From the NCBI RefSeq assembly GCF_036057275.1, contig NZ_CP107945.1, forward strand, positions 744,001 to 808,000: a stretch of DNA of 64,000 nt, given 5' to 3'. Within the stretch, counting starts at the first letter, position 1; each line of letters begins with the position of its first letter. This document shows positions 16,671-27,612 of the stretch, piece by piece. Under the pieces are notes generated by a model. It was given only the letters and a program-made list of their open reading frames with translations. It made no database searches and had not been told where the DNA came from. Source of the stretch: Streptomyces sp. NBC_00390 (GTDB lineage: Bacteria > Actinomycetota > Actinomycetes > Streptomycetales > Streptomycetaceae). A program made the position numbers and the translations under genes.

Positions 16671-16711
16671 GCCACCGGCTCGACAGCATCACCGCAGGTC
16701 AGGGGCGCGTT

Positions 16712-16727
16712 CCCGGCATATGCCGGG
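16712..16727. promoter_or_regulatory. Perfect 16-bp palindrome upstream of the LuxR gene
   Basis: CCCGGCATATGCCGGG reads the same on both strands. It lies 42 bp after the protease stop and 135-150 bp before the LuxR-type start, and related GTCCG/CGGAC half-sites follow at 16745-16785. It could be an operator or part of a terminator. Confidence 0.35.
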
Positions 16728-16861
16728 GGCGCGCCCGCGGCATTGTCCGGGCACGGCCTGTCCGTATGCCGGACAGCGGGCCTGGACTGGGGCGACAGGG
16801 TTCGTATTCTCTGCTCGAACGGGCAGGGGGCCCGCGCACGCCGGAAGGTGGTGGTGGGTTC

Positions 16862-19759
16862 GTGACGTCAGTGGCAAGCCGCCCTGCGCCCGTCGGACGG
16901 GGAGAGCTCATCGCGCGGCTCGAACGCGTCCTGCACACCCGTGGACGGGCCCTGCTCACCGGACCCGCCGGGGTCGGCAAGACCGAGATCGCCCTGGCCG
17001 TCGCCTCCGGTGCGGAGTCCCTCGGCGAGACCGTGCTGTGGCTCCCCGCACTTCCCGCGGACCGGGAGATACCCGGCGCGGCCGCAGCCGCGCTGGTCGC
17101 CTCCATCGCCACGTCCATGGCATGGCCGTCGCCGGGTGTGTCCGGCTCCTCACCCGCCCTCGACGTGCTCGAGGGACTGCCGGGGCCGCAACGGTCGGCT
17201 CTCGCCATGCTGTGCCGCGAGGCCCCGGTCCCCGACGACGGCTGGGACCCCGTCGCCCTGCGGCTCGCGCTCGCCCGAGTCCTGCAGACCCTGACCTCGC
17301 GCGGCCCTGTCCTCCTGGTCGTCGACGGCGTCCACTGCATCGACTCCGACAGCGCGGACCTGCTGCGCTTCGCGCTGCACCTCGCGCCGGCCGCACTGCG
17401 GGTCATCGCCCTCGAGACGCCCGCGGCCTTCGCCGCCGATGTGCGGGCCGCACCGGGGAGCGGCCCGGAGCCCCTGTGGGTGCCGTCCGAGGCCGACGTC
17501 CTGTCCGTACCGCCGCTCCAGGCCGACGAGATCGCGGAGCTCCTCTTCCACCACCGGCTGCCGTCCCGGATGGCCGGCCGCATCCACAAGGCGAGCGGCG
17601 GCAATCCGCGTCTCGCGCTCGCGGTCGGCCGGTCCCTCGCCGACGCCCGCACACCCGTGCACCACGCCGAGGCGCTGTCGCTGTCCGGCCGCGCGCGTGA
17701 CCTGGCCCGGCAGCTGCTCGGTGTCGTCTCCCCCGAGGCGCGCAGCACCCTGCTGCTGGCGGCGCTGGCGCTGCGGCCGAGTGCTTCCCTGATCAGACGT
17801 GCCGGCCGGCCGACCGCCGAGGCGGACCTGGCGGCGGCCGAGCGGGCGCATCTCATCTCGCTCACGGAGGACGGGACGGTCGCGTTCACGGCGGGTGTAC
17901 TGGCGTCGACGCTGGTGCACGACGCGTGCTGGACGGCGCGCAGCTCCGGGCACGCGGCGCTCGCCCGCGTCGTCGACGACCCCGTCGCGGCGGTGCGGCA
18001 CCGGGCGCTGGCCACGGACGTCCCGGACGAGTCGCTGGCCGCGCAGGTCGCGGCGGCCGCGGACACCGCGCGGCGCCGGGGCAACAGCGCGCTGGCCGCC
18101 GAACTCGCCCTGCTCGCCGCCGAGTCCACGCCCGTGGAACAGGGTGCACGGCGGATCTCCCGGCTCGCCGACGCCGCCGAGGAGGCCGCCCGCGCGGCCC
18201 GCGCCGATCTGGCGGTGCGCGCCGCCGGCGACCTGCTGGCCCGGGACGCCGAGCCCCGCGACCGGGTGCGGGCGCGGCTCGCGGTTCTCGACACCGCGGG
18301 GCAGGGACTCGGCGATCTCGACGAGATCTATGTGCACGCCATGGAGGACTCCGAGGGCGATACGGCGATGCGGGCCGCCGTCCAGCTGCGGCTGGCGGTC
18401 AAGTACGTGCTCGCCGACGGCGATCCCGTACGGTCCCGGGGCGCCGCGGTCGAATCGGCGGTGCTGGCGGGGTCGGTGGGCGACCGGACGACGGCGGCCA
18501 AGGCACTGACCGTCCAGGCACGCATGGACCGCGTGCTGGGCTCGCCGGAATCGGAGCGGGTGCTCGCCAGGGCACGTGCCCTGGAGCTGGCGGAGCGTCC
18601 ACAGGGGATCCGCAACGCCGCACAGATCCTGACGATCCGTCATGCACTGTTCGACGACCGGCTCACCGACGCCCGCGACCAGCTCAACGCCCTGCTGCCG
18701 CTGGTGGAACGCCGCGGCCCGGTCGAGGACGCCATCGAGCTGTTCCGTACGCTCGCCGAGGTGGAGGCCCGGCAGGGCCCCTGCGCGGCCGCGATCCCCC
18801 ATGCCGGACGGTCCCTCGCCCTCACCCTAGAAGCGGGGCTCTCCCCCGGCCCTGCGTGGTACGCGCTGGCGCTCGCGGAGACCGCGGGTGGCAGCTTCGC
18901 ACGGGCTGCGAGCTATGCACGGCGCAGCGTGCAGGCCTCGGACGAGGAGGGCGACCGTGTCTTCCTGTCGCGCAGCCTGTACGCGCTGGGCCGCGTCCAG
19001 CTCGTCACCGGGGACGTGGCAGGCGCACTGGAGACCCTGCGGCGGGTCCAGGCCAGTGAACGCGCCCAGTCGACGGTCGATCCGTCGATGCTGCGCTGGC
19101 ACGAGGAGCTCGCCGAGGCCCTGCTCGCGAACGACGCCCTGGAGGAGGCAGCGGATCTCATCGCCGAAGTACGACCGGTCGCCCGGCACCTCGGCCGTAC
19201 GACGGTGCTGCTCGGCTGCGACCGGGCCTACGCGCTGCATCTGGCGGCGAGCGGCAGGTCCGACGAGGCGGCGGAGCTGCTCATGCGCGTCGCCGAGCAG
19301 TTCGCGGCGGCCGGGCTGCCACTGGAGCACGGCCGCGCGCTGATCGCGCTCGCCCGCGTGGAGCGCCGCCGGCGACGGCGGTCGGCGGCCCAGAGCGCGC
19401 TGCAGGCCGCGGCGGGCGCCTTCGAACGGGTAGGCGCGACGCCCTGGCTCGCGCTGGCCACGGAGACCCTCTCCGGGGCCGCTGAGCCCGCCCCGGCCAC
19501 GGGAACCGCGCGCGGCGGCGGCGCCCTGTCCACGCTAACGGATGCGGAGCTTCGGCTGGCCGGGCTGGTCGGCCAGGGTGCCAGCAACCAGGAGGCGGCG
19601 GCCAAGCTGTATCTGAGCGTGAAGACGGTCGAGGCGCGCCTCACTCGTATCTACCAGAAACTGGACGTCCGTTCACGGGCCCAGCTGGCCACCGCCCTGA
19701 ACTCCTGGCCGGGCAGCCGGCCGCCTGCGGCGGTGCCGGACGGTCCGCCGCCCGGCTGA
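16862..19759 (+). CDS. Large LuxR-family regulator with N-terminal ATPase (LAL/STAND-type)
   Basis: A 965-residue regulator from GTG 16862; an in-frame ATG at 16766 would add 32 residues. A Walker A motif GPAGVGKT lies at 34-41 and a Walker B-like LLVVDGVHCID near 155. A long helical, TPR-like region (about 400-880) is followed by a LuxR helix-turn-helix at ~890-945 (LTDAELRLAGLVGQGASNQE, YLSVKTVEARLTRIYQKLDV). LAL-type proteins are ATP-dependent activators of catabolic or secondary-metabolite genes. No adjacent cluster is obvious; the upstream secreted protease is the only same-strand neighbour. Confidence 0.9.
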   Translation: MTSVASRPAPVGRGELIARLERVLHTRGRALLTGPAGVGKTEIALAVASGAESLGETVLWLPALPADREIPGAAAAALVASIATSMAWPSPGVSGSSPALDVLEGLPGPQRSALAMLCREAPVPDDGWDPVALRLALARVLQTLTSRGPVLLVVDGVHCIDSDSADLLRFALHLAPAALRVIALETPAAFAADVRAAPGSGPEPLWVPSEADVLSVPPLQADEIAELLFHHRLPSRMAGRIHKASGGNPRLALAVGRSLADARTPVHHAEALSLSGRARDLARQLLGVVSPEARSTLLLAALALRPSASLIRRAGRPTAEADLAAAERAHLISLTEDGTVAFTAGVLASTLVHDACWTARSSGHAALARVVDDPVAAVRHRALATDVPDESLAAQVAAAADTARRRGNSALAAELALLAAESTPVEQGARRISRLADAAEEAARAARADLAVRAAGDLLARDAEPRDRVRARLAVLDTAGQGLGDLDEIYVHAMEDSEGDTAMRAAVQLRLAVKYVLADGDPVRSRGAAVESAVLAGSVGDRTTAAKALTVQARMDRVLGSPESERVLARARALELAERPQGIRNAAQILTIRHALFDDRLTDARDQLNALLPLVERRGPVEDAIELFRTLAEVEARQGPCAAAIPHAGRSLALTLEAGLSPGPAWYALALAETAGGSFARAASYARRSVQASDEEGDRVFLSRSLYALGRVQLVTGDVAGALETLRRVQASERAQSTVDPSMLRWHEELAEALLANDALEEAADLIAEVRPVARHLGRTTVLLGCDRAYALHLAASGRSDEAAELLMRVAEQFAAAGLPLEHGRALIALARVERRRRRRSAAQSALQAAAGAFERVGATPWLALATETLSGAAEPAPATGTARGGGALSTLTDAELRLAGLVGQGASNQEAAAKLYLSVKTVEARLTRIYQKLDVRSRAQLATALNSWPGSRPPAAVPDGPPPG

Positions 19760-19783
19760 CCGCCACAGGGCACGGTCCGGCGG

Positions 19784-20623
19784 TCAGCCCAGCCATCCAC
19801 CCGTGAGGCGGAGCACCGCCGAGCCGTCCAGGTCGGCGAGCTTGGTGCCGGTGAAGCCACGGGCCCACTCGGACGTCTGGACACGGAACGCGGGCCGCTC
19901 CGCTGCGAGCGTCTCCAGCACCGACGCGGCGGCCTCTTGCGGGGTCTGCGCGCCGCTGAGGAACTGCGAGACGGTGCGGTCGACATAGGCCCGCAGCGCC
20001 TCCGTGTACGGCCCTGCGGCAGCGATCTCGGACTCCAGGTCGACCCCGAGGTTGTTGACGAACTCGGTGGCCACGGCACCGGGTTCGACGACACTGACGC
20101 TCACGCCGAGCTTCGCGGCGACCGGCGCGAGGCTTTCCATGTAGCCCTCGACGGCGAACTTGGCGGCACAGTAGGCCTCGTTGAACGGCTGCCCGATGAT
20201 GCCACCGACGCTGGTCACGGTGATCAGACGGCCGCCGGAGGCGCGCAGATGGGGCAGCGCCGCCTTCGAGACATGGAGCACTCCGAAGAAGTTGACCTCC
20301 ATGACCTGACGCACGTCGTCGACGGACTCGTTCTCCAGCGTGCCGAGGTGGCCCGCGCCCGCGTTGTTGACGACGGCGTCGAGGCGGCCGTGGTCGGCGA
20401 TCACGCCGTCGATCGCGGCGGTGACGGAGGCCTCGTCGGTCACGTCCAGCTGCCGGATGTCGAGCTCGACGCCGGCCTCCGCCGCCGCCTTGCGCAGTGC
20501 GTCGGCACGGCCGGTGTCGCGCAGGGTCGCGACGGTGCGCCAGCCGGCCTGAGCCGCGGCGACGGCGGCGGCAAGGCCGATGCCGGAGGAGGTACCGGTG
20601 ATCAGAACAACCTTGGAAGACAT
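19784..20623 (-). CDS. Short-chain dehydrogenase/reductase
   Basis: A 279-residue SDR. The cofactor motif TGTSSGIG is near the N-terminus, NNAG is near residue 90, the catalytic Ser lies in VTSVGGIIGQP, and the YxxxK motif is present as YCAAK. The absence of an acidic residue after the second strand (ATLRDTGR) favours NADP(H). The substrate is unknown. It is divergent from a MarR regulator with two palindromic operators between them, so it is probably the regulator's target. Confidence 0.9.
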   Translation of the reverse strand: MSSKVVLITGTSSGIGLAAAVAAAQAGWRTVATLRDTGRADALRKAAAEAGVELDIRQLDVTDEASVTAAIDGVIADHGRLDAVVNNAGAGHLGTLENESVDDVRQVMEVNFFGVLHVSKAALPHLRASGGRLITVTSVGGIIGQPFNEAYCAAKFAVEGYMESLAPVAAKLGVSVSVVEPGAVATEFVNNLGVDLESEIAAAGPYTEALRAYVDRTVSQFLSGAQTPQEAAASVLETLAAERPAFRVQTSEWARGFTGTKLADLDGSAVLRLTGGWLG

Positions 20624-20659
20624 GATGCGGGCCCTTCGTCGGAGAGGAGCACGATTAAG

Positions 20660-20673
20660 TGCGTGTACACACA
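20660..20673. promoter_or_regulatory. MarR-type operator 1 (near-perfect palindrome)
   Basis: TGCGTGTACACACA is a palindrome with one mismatched pair. It lies 37 bp from the SDR start. A sister site begins 28 bp away, so the two centres are close to three helical turns apart. Confidence 0.65.
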
Positions 20674-20687
20674 CCATAAACATTATG

Positions 20688-20701
20688 TGCGTGCACACGC
20701 A
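20688..20701. promoter_or_regulatory. MarR-type operator 2 (near-perfect palindrome)
   Basis: TGCGTGCACACGCA is a palindrome apart from the central pair, 17 bp from the marR ATG. It shares TGCGTG-ACAC with operator 1. Binding here would block marR transcription, as in typical autoregulation. Confidence 0.65.
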
Positions 20702-20718
20702 ACCGGTAGACTCGGATC

Positions 20719-21186
20719 ATGAAGAAGAGGAAGCTCAGCCAGGCGGAGATGCCCGTCGCCGACCACGCCTTCTACGGGCTGGTCTGGGCCGGAACCGTCC
20801 TCACCGAACGGGTCGACCGCGCCCTGAGCAAGGCCCACGACCTGCCCGTCTCGTGGTTCGAGGTCATGCTCTGGCTCGCCTCCAGCCCGGACCCGGTCCC
20901 CGCCTCCGTCCTCGGCAACAGCACGATGCTGAGCCGCAGCCAGGTGTCCCGGGTCGTGGACGCGCTCCAGGGCCGCGGCCTGGTCACCCGTACCCCGTCC
21001 GCACGGGACGCCCGCTCCGTCGAGGTCGCCCTCACGGCCGCGGGCCGTGAGCTGTTCGCCGAGGCCGATGCCACGCGCAGAGCGTGCCTGGCCCCGGTCT
21101 TCACCGACCTCCTGGACGAGAAGGACCTGGAAGCCCTCAGCACCGTGTGGCACAAGCTGAAGGCGAACAAGGAGGGCACGGCCTGA
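20719..21186 (+). CDS. MarR-family transcriptional regulator
   Basis: A 155-residue MarR protein. The winged helix spans about residues 50-115: PASVLGNSTMLSRSQVSRVV as the recognition region and RTPSARDARSVEVALTAAG as the wing. It starts 17 bp after a palindromic operator and is divergent from the SDR gene, so it likely represses both itself and the SDR until a small aromatic or toxic ligand binds. The ligand cannot be told from sequence. Confidence 0.92.
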   Translation: MKKRKLSQAEMPVADHAFYGLVWAGTVLTERVDRALSKAHDLPVSWFEVMLWLASSPDPVPASVLGNSTMLSRSQVSRVVDALQGRGLVTRTPSARDARSVEVALTAAGRELFAEADATRRACLAPVFTDLLDEKDLEALSTVWHKLKANKEGTA

Positions 21187-21204
21187 GCGGCCCGGTGAGC
21201 GTGT

Positions 21205-23658
21205 TCACGGCTCCGGCGCCGGCGTCAGCGGCTGTTCGGTCCAGATGGTCTTGCCGTCGCGCGAGTAACGGGTGCCCCACCGCTCGGTGAGCTGGGCCAC
21301 GAGGAAGAGTCCGCGGCCGCCCTCGTCGGTCGTACGCGCGCGCCGCAGGTGCGGCGAGGAGCTGCCGGCGTCGGACACCTCGCAGATGAGGTGCTGGTCA
21401 CGGATGAGCCGCAGCCCGATGTACCCGCCGCCGTAACGGTAGGCATTGGTGACCAGCTCACTGACGATCAGCTCGGTGGTGAAGGCCATCTCCTCCAGAC
21501 CCCACTCGGCCAGCTGGGCCGTGGCCAGGGCCCGGGCCTTGGCTGCGGCGGTCACATCGACGGCCAGCTCCCACACGGCCACCTGCTCCCGCGCCAGCAC
21601 CCGGCTGCGCGCGACGAGCAGCGCGACGTCGTCGGCGACTCCGTTCTCCGCCGGGCGGTCGTGCAGCAGCGTGCTCCCCACCGTCCGGCAGGTCTCCTCG
21701 AGCGAGTCGGCGGGCACGGCCAGGGCAGCGCACAGATCCGCCAGGCTCTCGTCGACGTCCCGCTTGCGGCCCTGGATCAGACCGTCGGTGTAGAGCGCCA
21801 GCAGGGTGCCCTCGTCCAGCGTGATCTCGGCCGCCTCGAACGGCAGGCCGCCCAGGCCCAGAGGCGGCCCCGCTGGTACGTCGACGAGCTGCGCCTGTCC
21901 GTCCGTGGTCACCATCACCGGCGGCGGATGCCCCGCACGGGCCAGCGCACACTGCCGCGAGACCGGGTCGTACACCGCGTACAGGCAGGTGGCGCCGAGG
22001 ACCTGCGGGACGCGCTCGTCGTCCGCGGGCTGCTCGGCGGCCAGGCGGTCCACGAGATCGTCGAGATGGGACAGCACCTCGTCGGGTGCGAGGTCGAGGT
22101 TGGCCAGGGTGTGCACGGCGGTGCGCAGCCGGCCCATGGTCGCCGCAGCGTGGATGCCGTGCCCGACCACGTCCCCGACGACGAGGGCGACGCGCAGCCC
22201 CGAGAGCGGGATGATGTCGAACCAGTCGCCGCCGACACCTGCCTCGGCGTCGGCCGGCAGATAGCGGTGGGCGACGTCGACGGCGGGGTGCCTGGGGACG
22301 TCGTGCGGGAGCAGGCTGTGCTGCAGGGTGAGCGCCGCGTCGTGCTGCTGGGTGTAGCGGCGTGCGTTGTCGATGCAGACCGCGGCCCGGGAGGCGAATT
22401 CCGCGGCGAGGGTGAGGTCGCCCTCCTCGAACGGGTCCCGCCGGTGCCACCGCCACAGGCTCAGCAGTCCGAGCACCAGTCCGCGTGCGATCAGCGGCAC
22501 CACCAGCAGTGACGGTGTACCCAGTGCCTCGCCGACACGCGCGGCCCGCTCAGGGTCGCCGGCGAGCCACTTGGTCATGCCTTTCTGGTCGACGTCGAGA
22601 ACCGGGCGCCGCTCGGCCAGGCACTGCGCCTGAAGGCTGTCCGGCGGGATGTGGATCGTGTGGCCGACCGGGTACATGACCTCAGCCTGGTTCGGCAGCA
22701 TGCTGCGAATGGCCGCGCGGCGCACGGTGCCGAGCATCTCCTGGCTGGGTTCCTCACCGCGGGTCACCGGCTCCAGCAGATCCACGGAGACGCAGTCGGC
22801 GAGATCCGGGACCGCCACCTCGGCCAGCTCTCGCGCCGTCCGCGCGACGTCCAGCGTGGTGCCGATGCGGGCGCTCGCCTTGTTGAGCAGGGTCAGCCGG
22901 TGCCGGGCCCGGTGCCCCTCGGTCACGTCCTCGACCGTCTGCGCCAGACCGAGGACGCGGCCGGCCGAGTCCTGGATCCGGAACGCCGACACCGACACGA
23001 ACAGCTCATGGCTGGGATCGTGGCGCAGCCGGCACGACTGCTCGGCGAAGATCGAGGACCGGCCCGTCTCGAGCACATCCCGCATCTGGCTTTCGACCGT
23101 GTCCGTGTCCTGCCGGATCAGGAAGTCGCTGGTGTAGAGCCCTCGGTGCTCCTCCACGGGCAAGCGGCTGAATCTCGAGATCGCCCGGTTCACCCGCAGG
23201 ATGCTCATGTCCGGGGCGTGGACGGTCAGGCCGATCGGGGACCGCCGGAAGAGTCCGTCGAGGACCGCCCGGTCCGTCTCCCACTGGATCACCTCCTCGG
23301 CGGGCGCGCCCACCAGGAACCACTCGACGCCCGAGTCCCCCCGCAGGATGATCCGGGCCCGGCAGCCCAGTTCCACCCGGCGGCCGCTGCTGTGCCGCAC
23401 TGGTACGACCCCGAACCATCCCCGGCCGTGCAGGCAGTCCGCGACCGCCTCCAGCACGACATCCCGGTCGCGCGGGTCGACCAGGAGCGCGGCCGCCGGC
23501 TTCCCGAGCACCTCACCGGACGGGTAGCCGAGCAGCGCCTCGGCCCGCTCACTCCAGCCGACGATGCCTCCGCGGTCGTCCAGCACCACCGTGGCCGCAC
23601 GGCCCAGCGCGAACGGGTCCTCGGGCCCCTCGCTGAATGTCGTCACCGGTGTGTCCAC
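21205..23658 (-). CDS. PAS-PAS-GAF-SpoIIE phosphatase with C-terminal ATPase domain (second)
   Basis: A 817-residue paralogue of the 10360 gene with the same order: PAS (~20-115), PAS (~125-240), GAF (~260-420), SpoIIE (~440-640; GVGGDWFD, VGDVVGHG, LALYTDGL, ADDVALLVAR) and HATPase_c (~670-800; AFTTELIVSELVTNAYRYG). It can dephosphorylate an anti-anti-sigma factor and carries a kinase-like domain in the same chain. GTG 23658 is preferred to GTG 23667 because GGGGAGGGGG then lies at a workable distance; either way it abuts the upstream phosphatase stop, so the two are co-transcribed. Confidence 0.9.
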   Translation of the reverse strand: MDTPVTTFSEGPEDPFALGRAATVVLDDRGGIVGWSERAEALLGYPSGEVLGKPAAALLVDPRDRDVVLEAVADCLHGRGWFGVVPVRHSSGRRVELGCRARIILRGDSGVEWFLVGAPAEEVIQWETDRAVLDGLFRRSPIGLTVHAPDMSILRVNRAISRFSRLPVEEHRGLYTSDFLIRQDTDTVESQMRDVLETGRSSIFAEQSCRLRHDPSHELFVSVSAFRIQDSAGRVLGLAQTVEDVTEGHRARHRLTLLNKASARIGTTLDVARTARELAEVAVPDLADCVSVDLLEPVTRGEEPSQEMLGTVRRAAIRSMLPNQAEVMYPVGHTIHIPPDSLQAQCLAERRPVLDVDQKGMTKWLAGDPERAARVGEALGTPSLLVVPLIARGLVLGLLSLWRWHRRDPFEEGDLTLAAEFASRAAVCIDNARRYTQQHDAALTLQHSLLPHDVPRHPAVDVAHRYLPADAEAGVGGDWFDIIPLSGLRVALVVGDVVGHGIHAAATMGRLRTAVHTLANLDLAPDEVLSHLDDLVDRLAAEQPADDERVPQVLGATCLYAVYDPVSRQCALARAGHPPPVMVTTDGQAQLVDVPAGPPLGLGGLPFEAAEITLDEGTLLALYTDGLIQGRKRDVDESLADLCAALAVPADSLEETCRTVGSTLLHDRPAENGVADDVALLVARSRVLAREQVAVWELAVDVTAAAKARALATAQLAEWGLEEMAFTTELIVSELVTNAYRYGGGYIGLRLIRDQHLICEVSDAGSSSPHLRRARTTDEGGRGLFLVAQLTERWGTRYSRDGKTIWTEQPLTPAPEP

Positions 23659-23660
23659 AG

Positions 23661-25793
<2,133 letters not shown>

Positions 25794-25952
25794 CGCAACG
25801 ACCTAACCCCGGGGTGTCGGGCGCTCCGCCTGCCGACCGCTCCCGTTGTCCGGGTGCAGTTCCACATAAACCCTATCGATCCGCACTGACGTGGGCGAAC
25901 GGAGTTTCCCGGAGTTGCCGGCCGCACAAATGGGTGCCTGGAGGAAAGACCA

Positions 25953-25985
25953 AGAGGCCGTGCCGGATGTTCCGACACGACCTCT
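25953..25985 (-). terminator. Terminator of tRNA-Pro copy 1
   Basis: A 15-bp stem (25953-25967 with 25971-25985) that is complete on the minus-strand RNA when two U-G pairs are allowed. It lies 20 bp beyond the tRNA 3' end. The sister copy at 35255-35284 has a perfect stem. Confidence 0.65.
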
Positions 25986-26004
25986 GATCGACGACTTCGA
26001 AAAG

Positions 26005-26078
<74 letters not shown>

Positions 26079-26505
26079 ATGCCCGTCTGACCTGGGGCTT
26101 CCCCCTGGCCGAACGTGCAAGAGAACCATACCCCACTCCGCGGGGCGGGCGGACGGGGTGGGCCGTGGCCGGTGTGACACCCGCCGGCGGATCGAACGCT
26201 GTGTGCGCACACCCGACCTGACGGGCAGCCACGGGGGCCCGGGCCGGCCTGCTGCCCGACGGGACCGCGCCGTCCCGGCCGGGGGCCGCACACACCTGGA
26301 GGCACGGGTCGCCCGGCGCCGCAGGCCGGCGCGGCCGGCCGTGAAGCGGGCCCGGTCCCAGCCGGGCCGGCCACGGGACCGAACAGGCGGGAAGGCCGTC
26401 CGCTGCGGCGACGGGGGCTGCCCACGGTCCGCTCCTGCGTCGCACTCGGCGGCCGGGTACCGCCCGGCCCGCCGCGCCGGGCGGTGTCCGGGGCACAATC
26501 GGGGC
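26079..26505. other. Non-coding stretch after tRNA-Pro copy 1
   Basis: 427 bp without a supported gene. The first ~55 bp (to about 26132) are shared with the sequence upstream of the second tRNA-Pro copy and probably contain the tRNA promoter. The rest is GC-rich with no recognised motif. Confidence 0.5.
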
Positions 26506-26973
26506 GTGGAGAAGGCACCGAGGGACCGCGACTTCGACGGACGCGCACGCAATGCCCGCCCGCGCGACGGCCTGGGCCGCCCCCTGCCGTACGGAGAGAG
26601 AGGCGTCGAACGCCAGCCCGAGGGGGTGCTGCGCACTCCGGCCGAGACGCTGGCCGAGGCGCAGCGTCTGCTCGATGCGGGCATGCCGTTCCATGCGCAC
26701 GAGGTCTTCGAGGACGCGTGGAAGTCGGGACCGGACACCGAGCGTGAGCTGTGGCGGGGCCTCGCCCAGCTCGCGGTCGGCCTGACGCATGCGGCCCGGG
26801 GCAATACGACGGGCGGCGCGCGCCTGCTGCGGCGCGGCGCGGACCGGATCGCGGACTTCCCCGATCCGTACGCCATCGATGTCGCTGGTCTGACCGCCTG
26901 GGCGCGCGATCTGGCGGCCGGCCTCAGCGGTCCGGTGGACGCGGCGTCACGGGCGCCGCGGCTGACCCTGTAG
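26506..26973 (+). CDS. DUF309 domain protein
   Basis: A 155-residue protein from GTG 26506. Residues ~45-130 match DUF309, with the signature FHAHEVFEDAWK (HxxHExxEdxW) and LWRGLAQLAVGLTHAARGNT. DUF309 proteins are small helical proteins of unknown function; the conserved His/Glu pairs look like a metal site. Its 3' end overlaps the convergent lutC by 27 bp. Confidence 0.8.
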   Translation: MEKAPRDRDFDGRARNARPRDGLGRPLPYGERGVERQPEGVLRTPAETLAEAQRLLDAGMPFHAHEVFEDAWKSGPDTERELWRGLAQLAVGLTHAARGNTTGGARLLRRGADRIADFPDPYAIDVAGLTAWARDLAAGLSGPVDAASRAPRLTL

Positions 26974-27612
26974 CAGGACCACTTCCAGCGTGCGCGGGCC
27001 GTGCACGCCCTCGACCCGGTCGAGTTCGATGTCGCTCGTCGCCGACGGACCGGAGATCCAGGTCAGGGGGCGGGTCGGGTCCAGGCGTGGCATGGCCTGC
27101 GGAACGGAGGCGACGATCTGGTCCGGGGCGCGCACGACGCAGATGTGCAGGTCGGGTACGAGGGTGAGGGCCCTGCGGCCCTGGCCTGGACCGGCGTCAA
27201 GGACGATCGTGCCGGTCTCGGCGATCGCCAGGGAGCAGCCGGTCACCACGGCGTCCGTCGCATCGAGTTCGTACGGAGTCAGCGGGCCTTCGTCGGTCCG
27301 CCGTTCGACGTCGGCAGCGGCGAGCCAGGCCGGCGGGAGTCCGTCGGGCACGGCCACCGAGCGCGCACCGCGCCCGGCCAGCAGCCGGGCGATCAGTGCA
27401 GGCACCTCGGCCTCGGAGGCGCGGTGGACATGGGCCCGGTAGTCCGCGAGGTTCTCGTGCAGCAGGCCGAGCAGCGCGGCCGGGTCGTGCGGCGCATGGC
27501 TCTCCAGATAGTCGCGGGCGGCTTCCGGTGCCGCGGGGGCGTCGGCCACGGCGGCCCTGATGCGGCCGAGGATCCGGTCGCGGGAGCTCGCCCGGTGGGA
27601 ACGTTCACTCAT
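26947..27612 (-). CDS. lutC: Lactate utilisation protein C (LUD domain)
   Basis: A 221-residue LutC/YkgG-family protein with a LUD domain: DAVVTGCSLAIAETGTIVLD, GQGRRALTLVPDLHICVV and WISGPSATSDIELDRVEGVHGPR segments. LutA, LutB and LutC together oxidise L-lactate to pyruvate through an iron-sulfur complex. The ATG overlaps the lutB stop (ATGA), so it is the last gene of lutABC. Confidence 0.93.
   Translation of the reverse strand: MSERSHRASSRDRILGRIRAAVADAPAAPEAARDYLESHAPHDPAALLGLLHENLADYRAHVHRASEAEVPALIARLLAGRGARSVAVPDGLPPAWLAAADVERRTDEGPLTPYELDATDAVVTGCSLAIAETGTIVLDAGPGQGRRALTLVPDLHICVVRAPDQIVASVPQAMPRLDPTRPLTWISGPSATSDIELDRVEGVHGPRTLEVVLLQGQPRRP

Noticed and set aside
20683..20722. The SDR/MarR palindromes as a telomere-like or IS end
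   Set aside because: They lie at the starts of divergent regulator and target genes and are best explained as operators; no transposase or target duplication.
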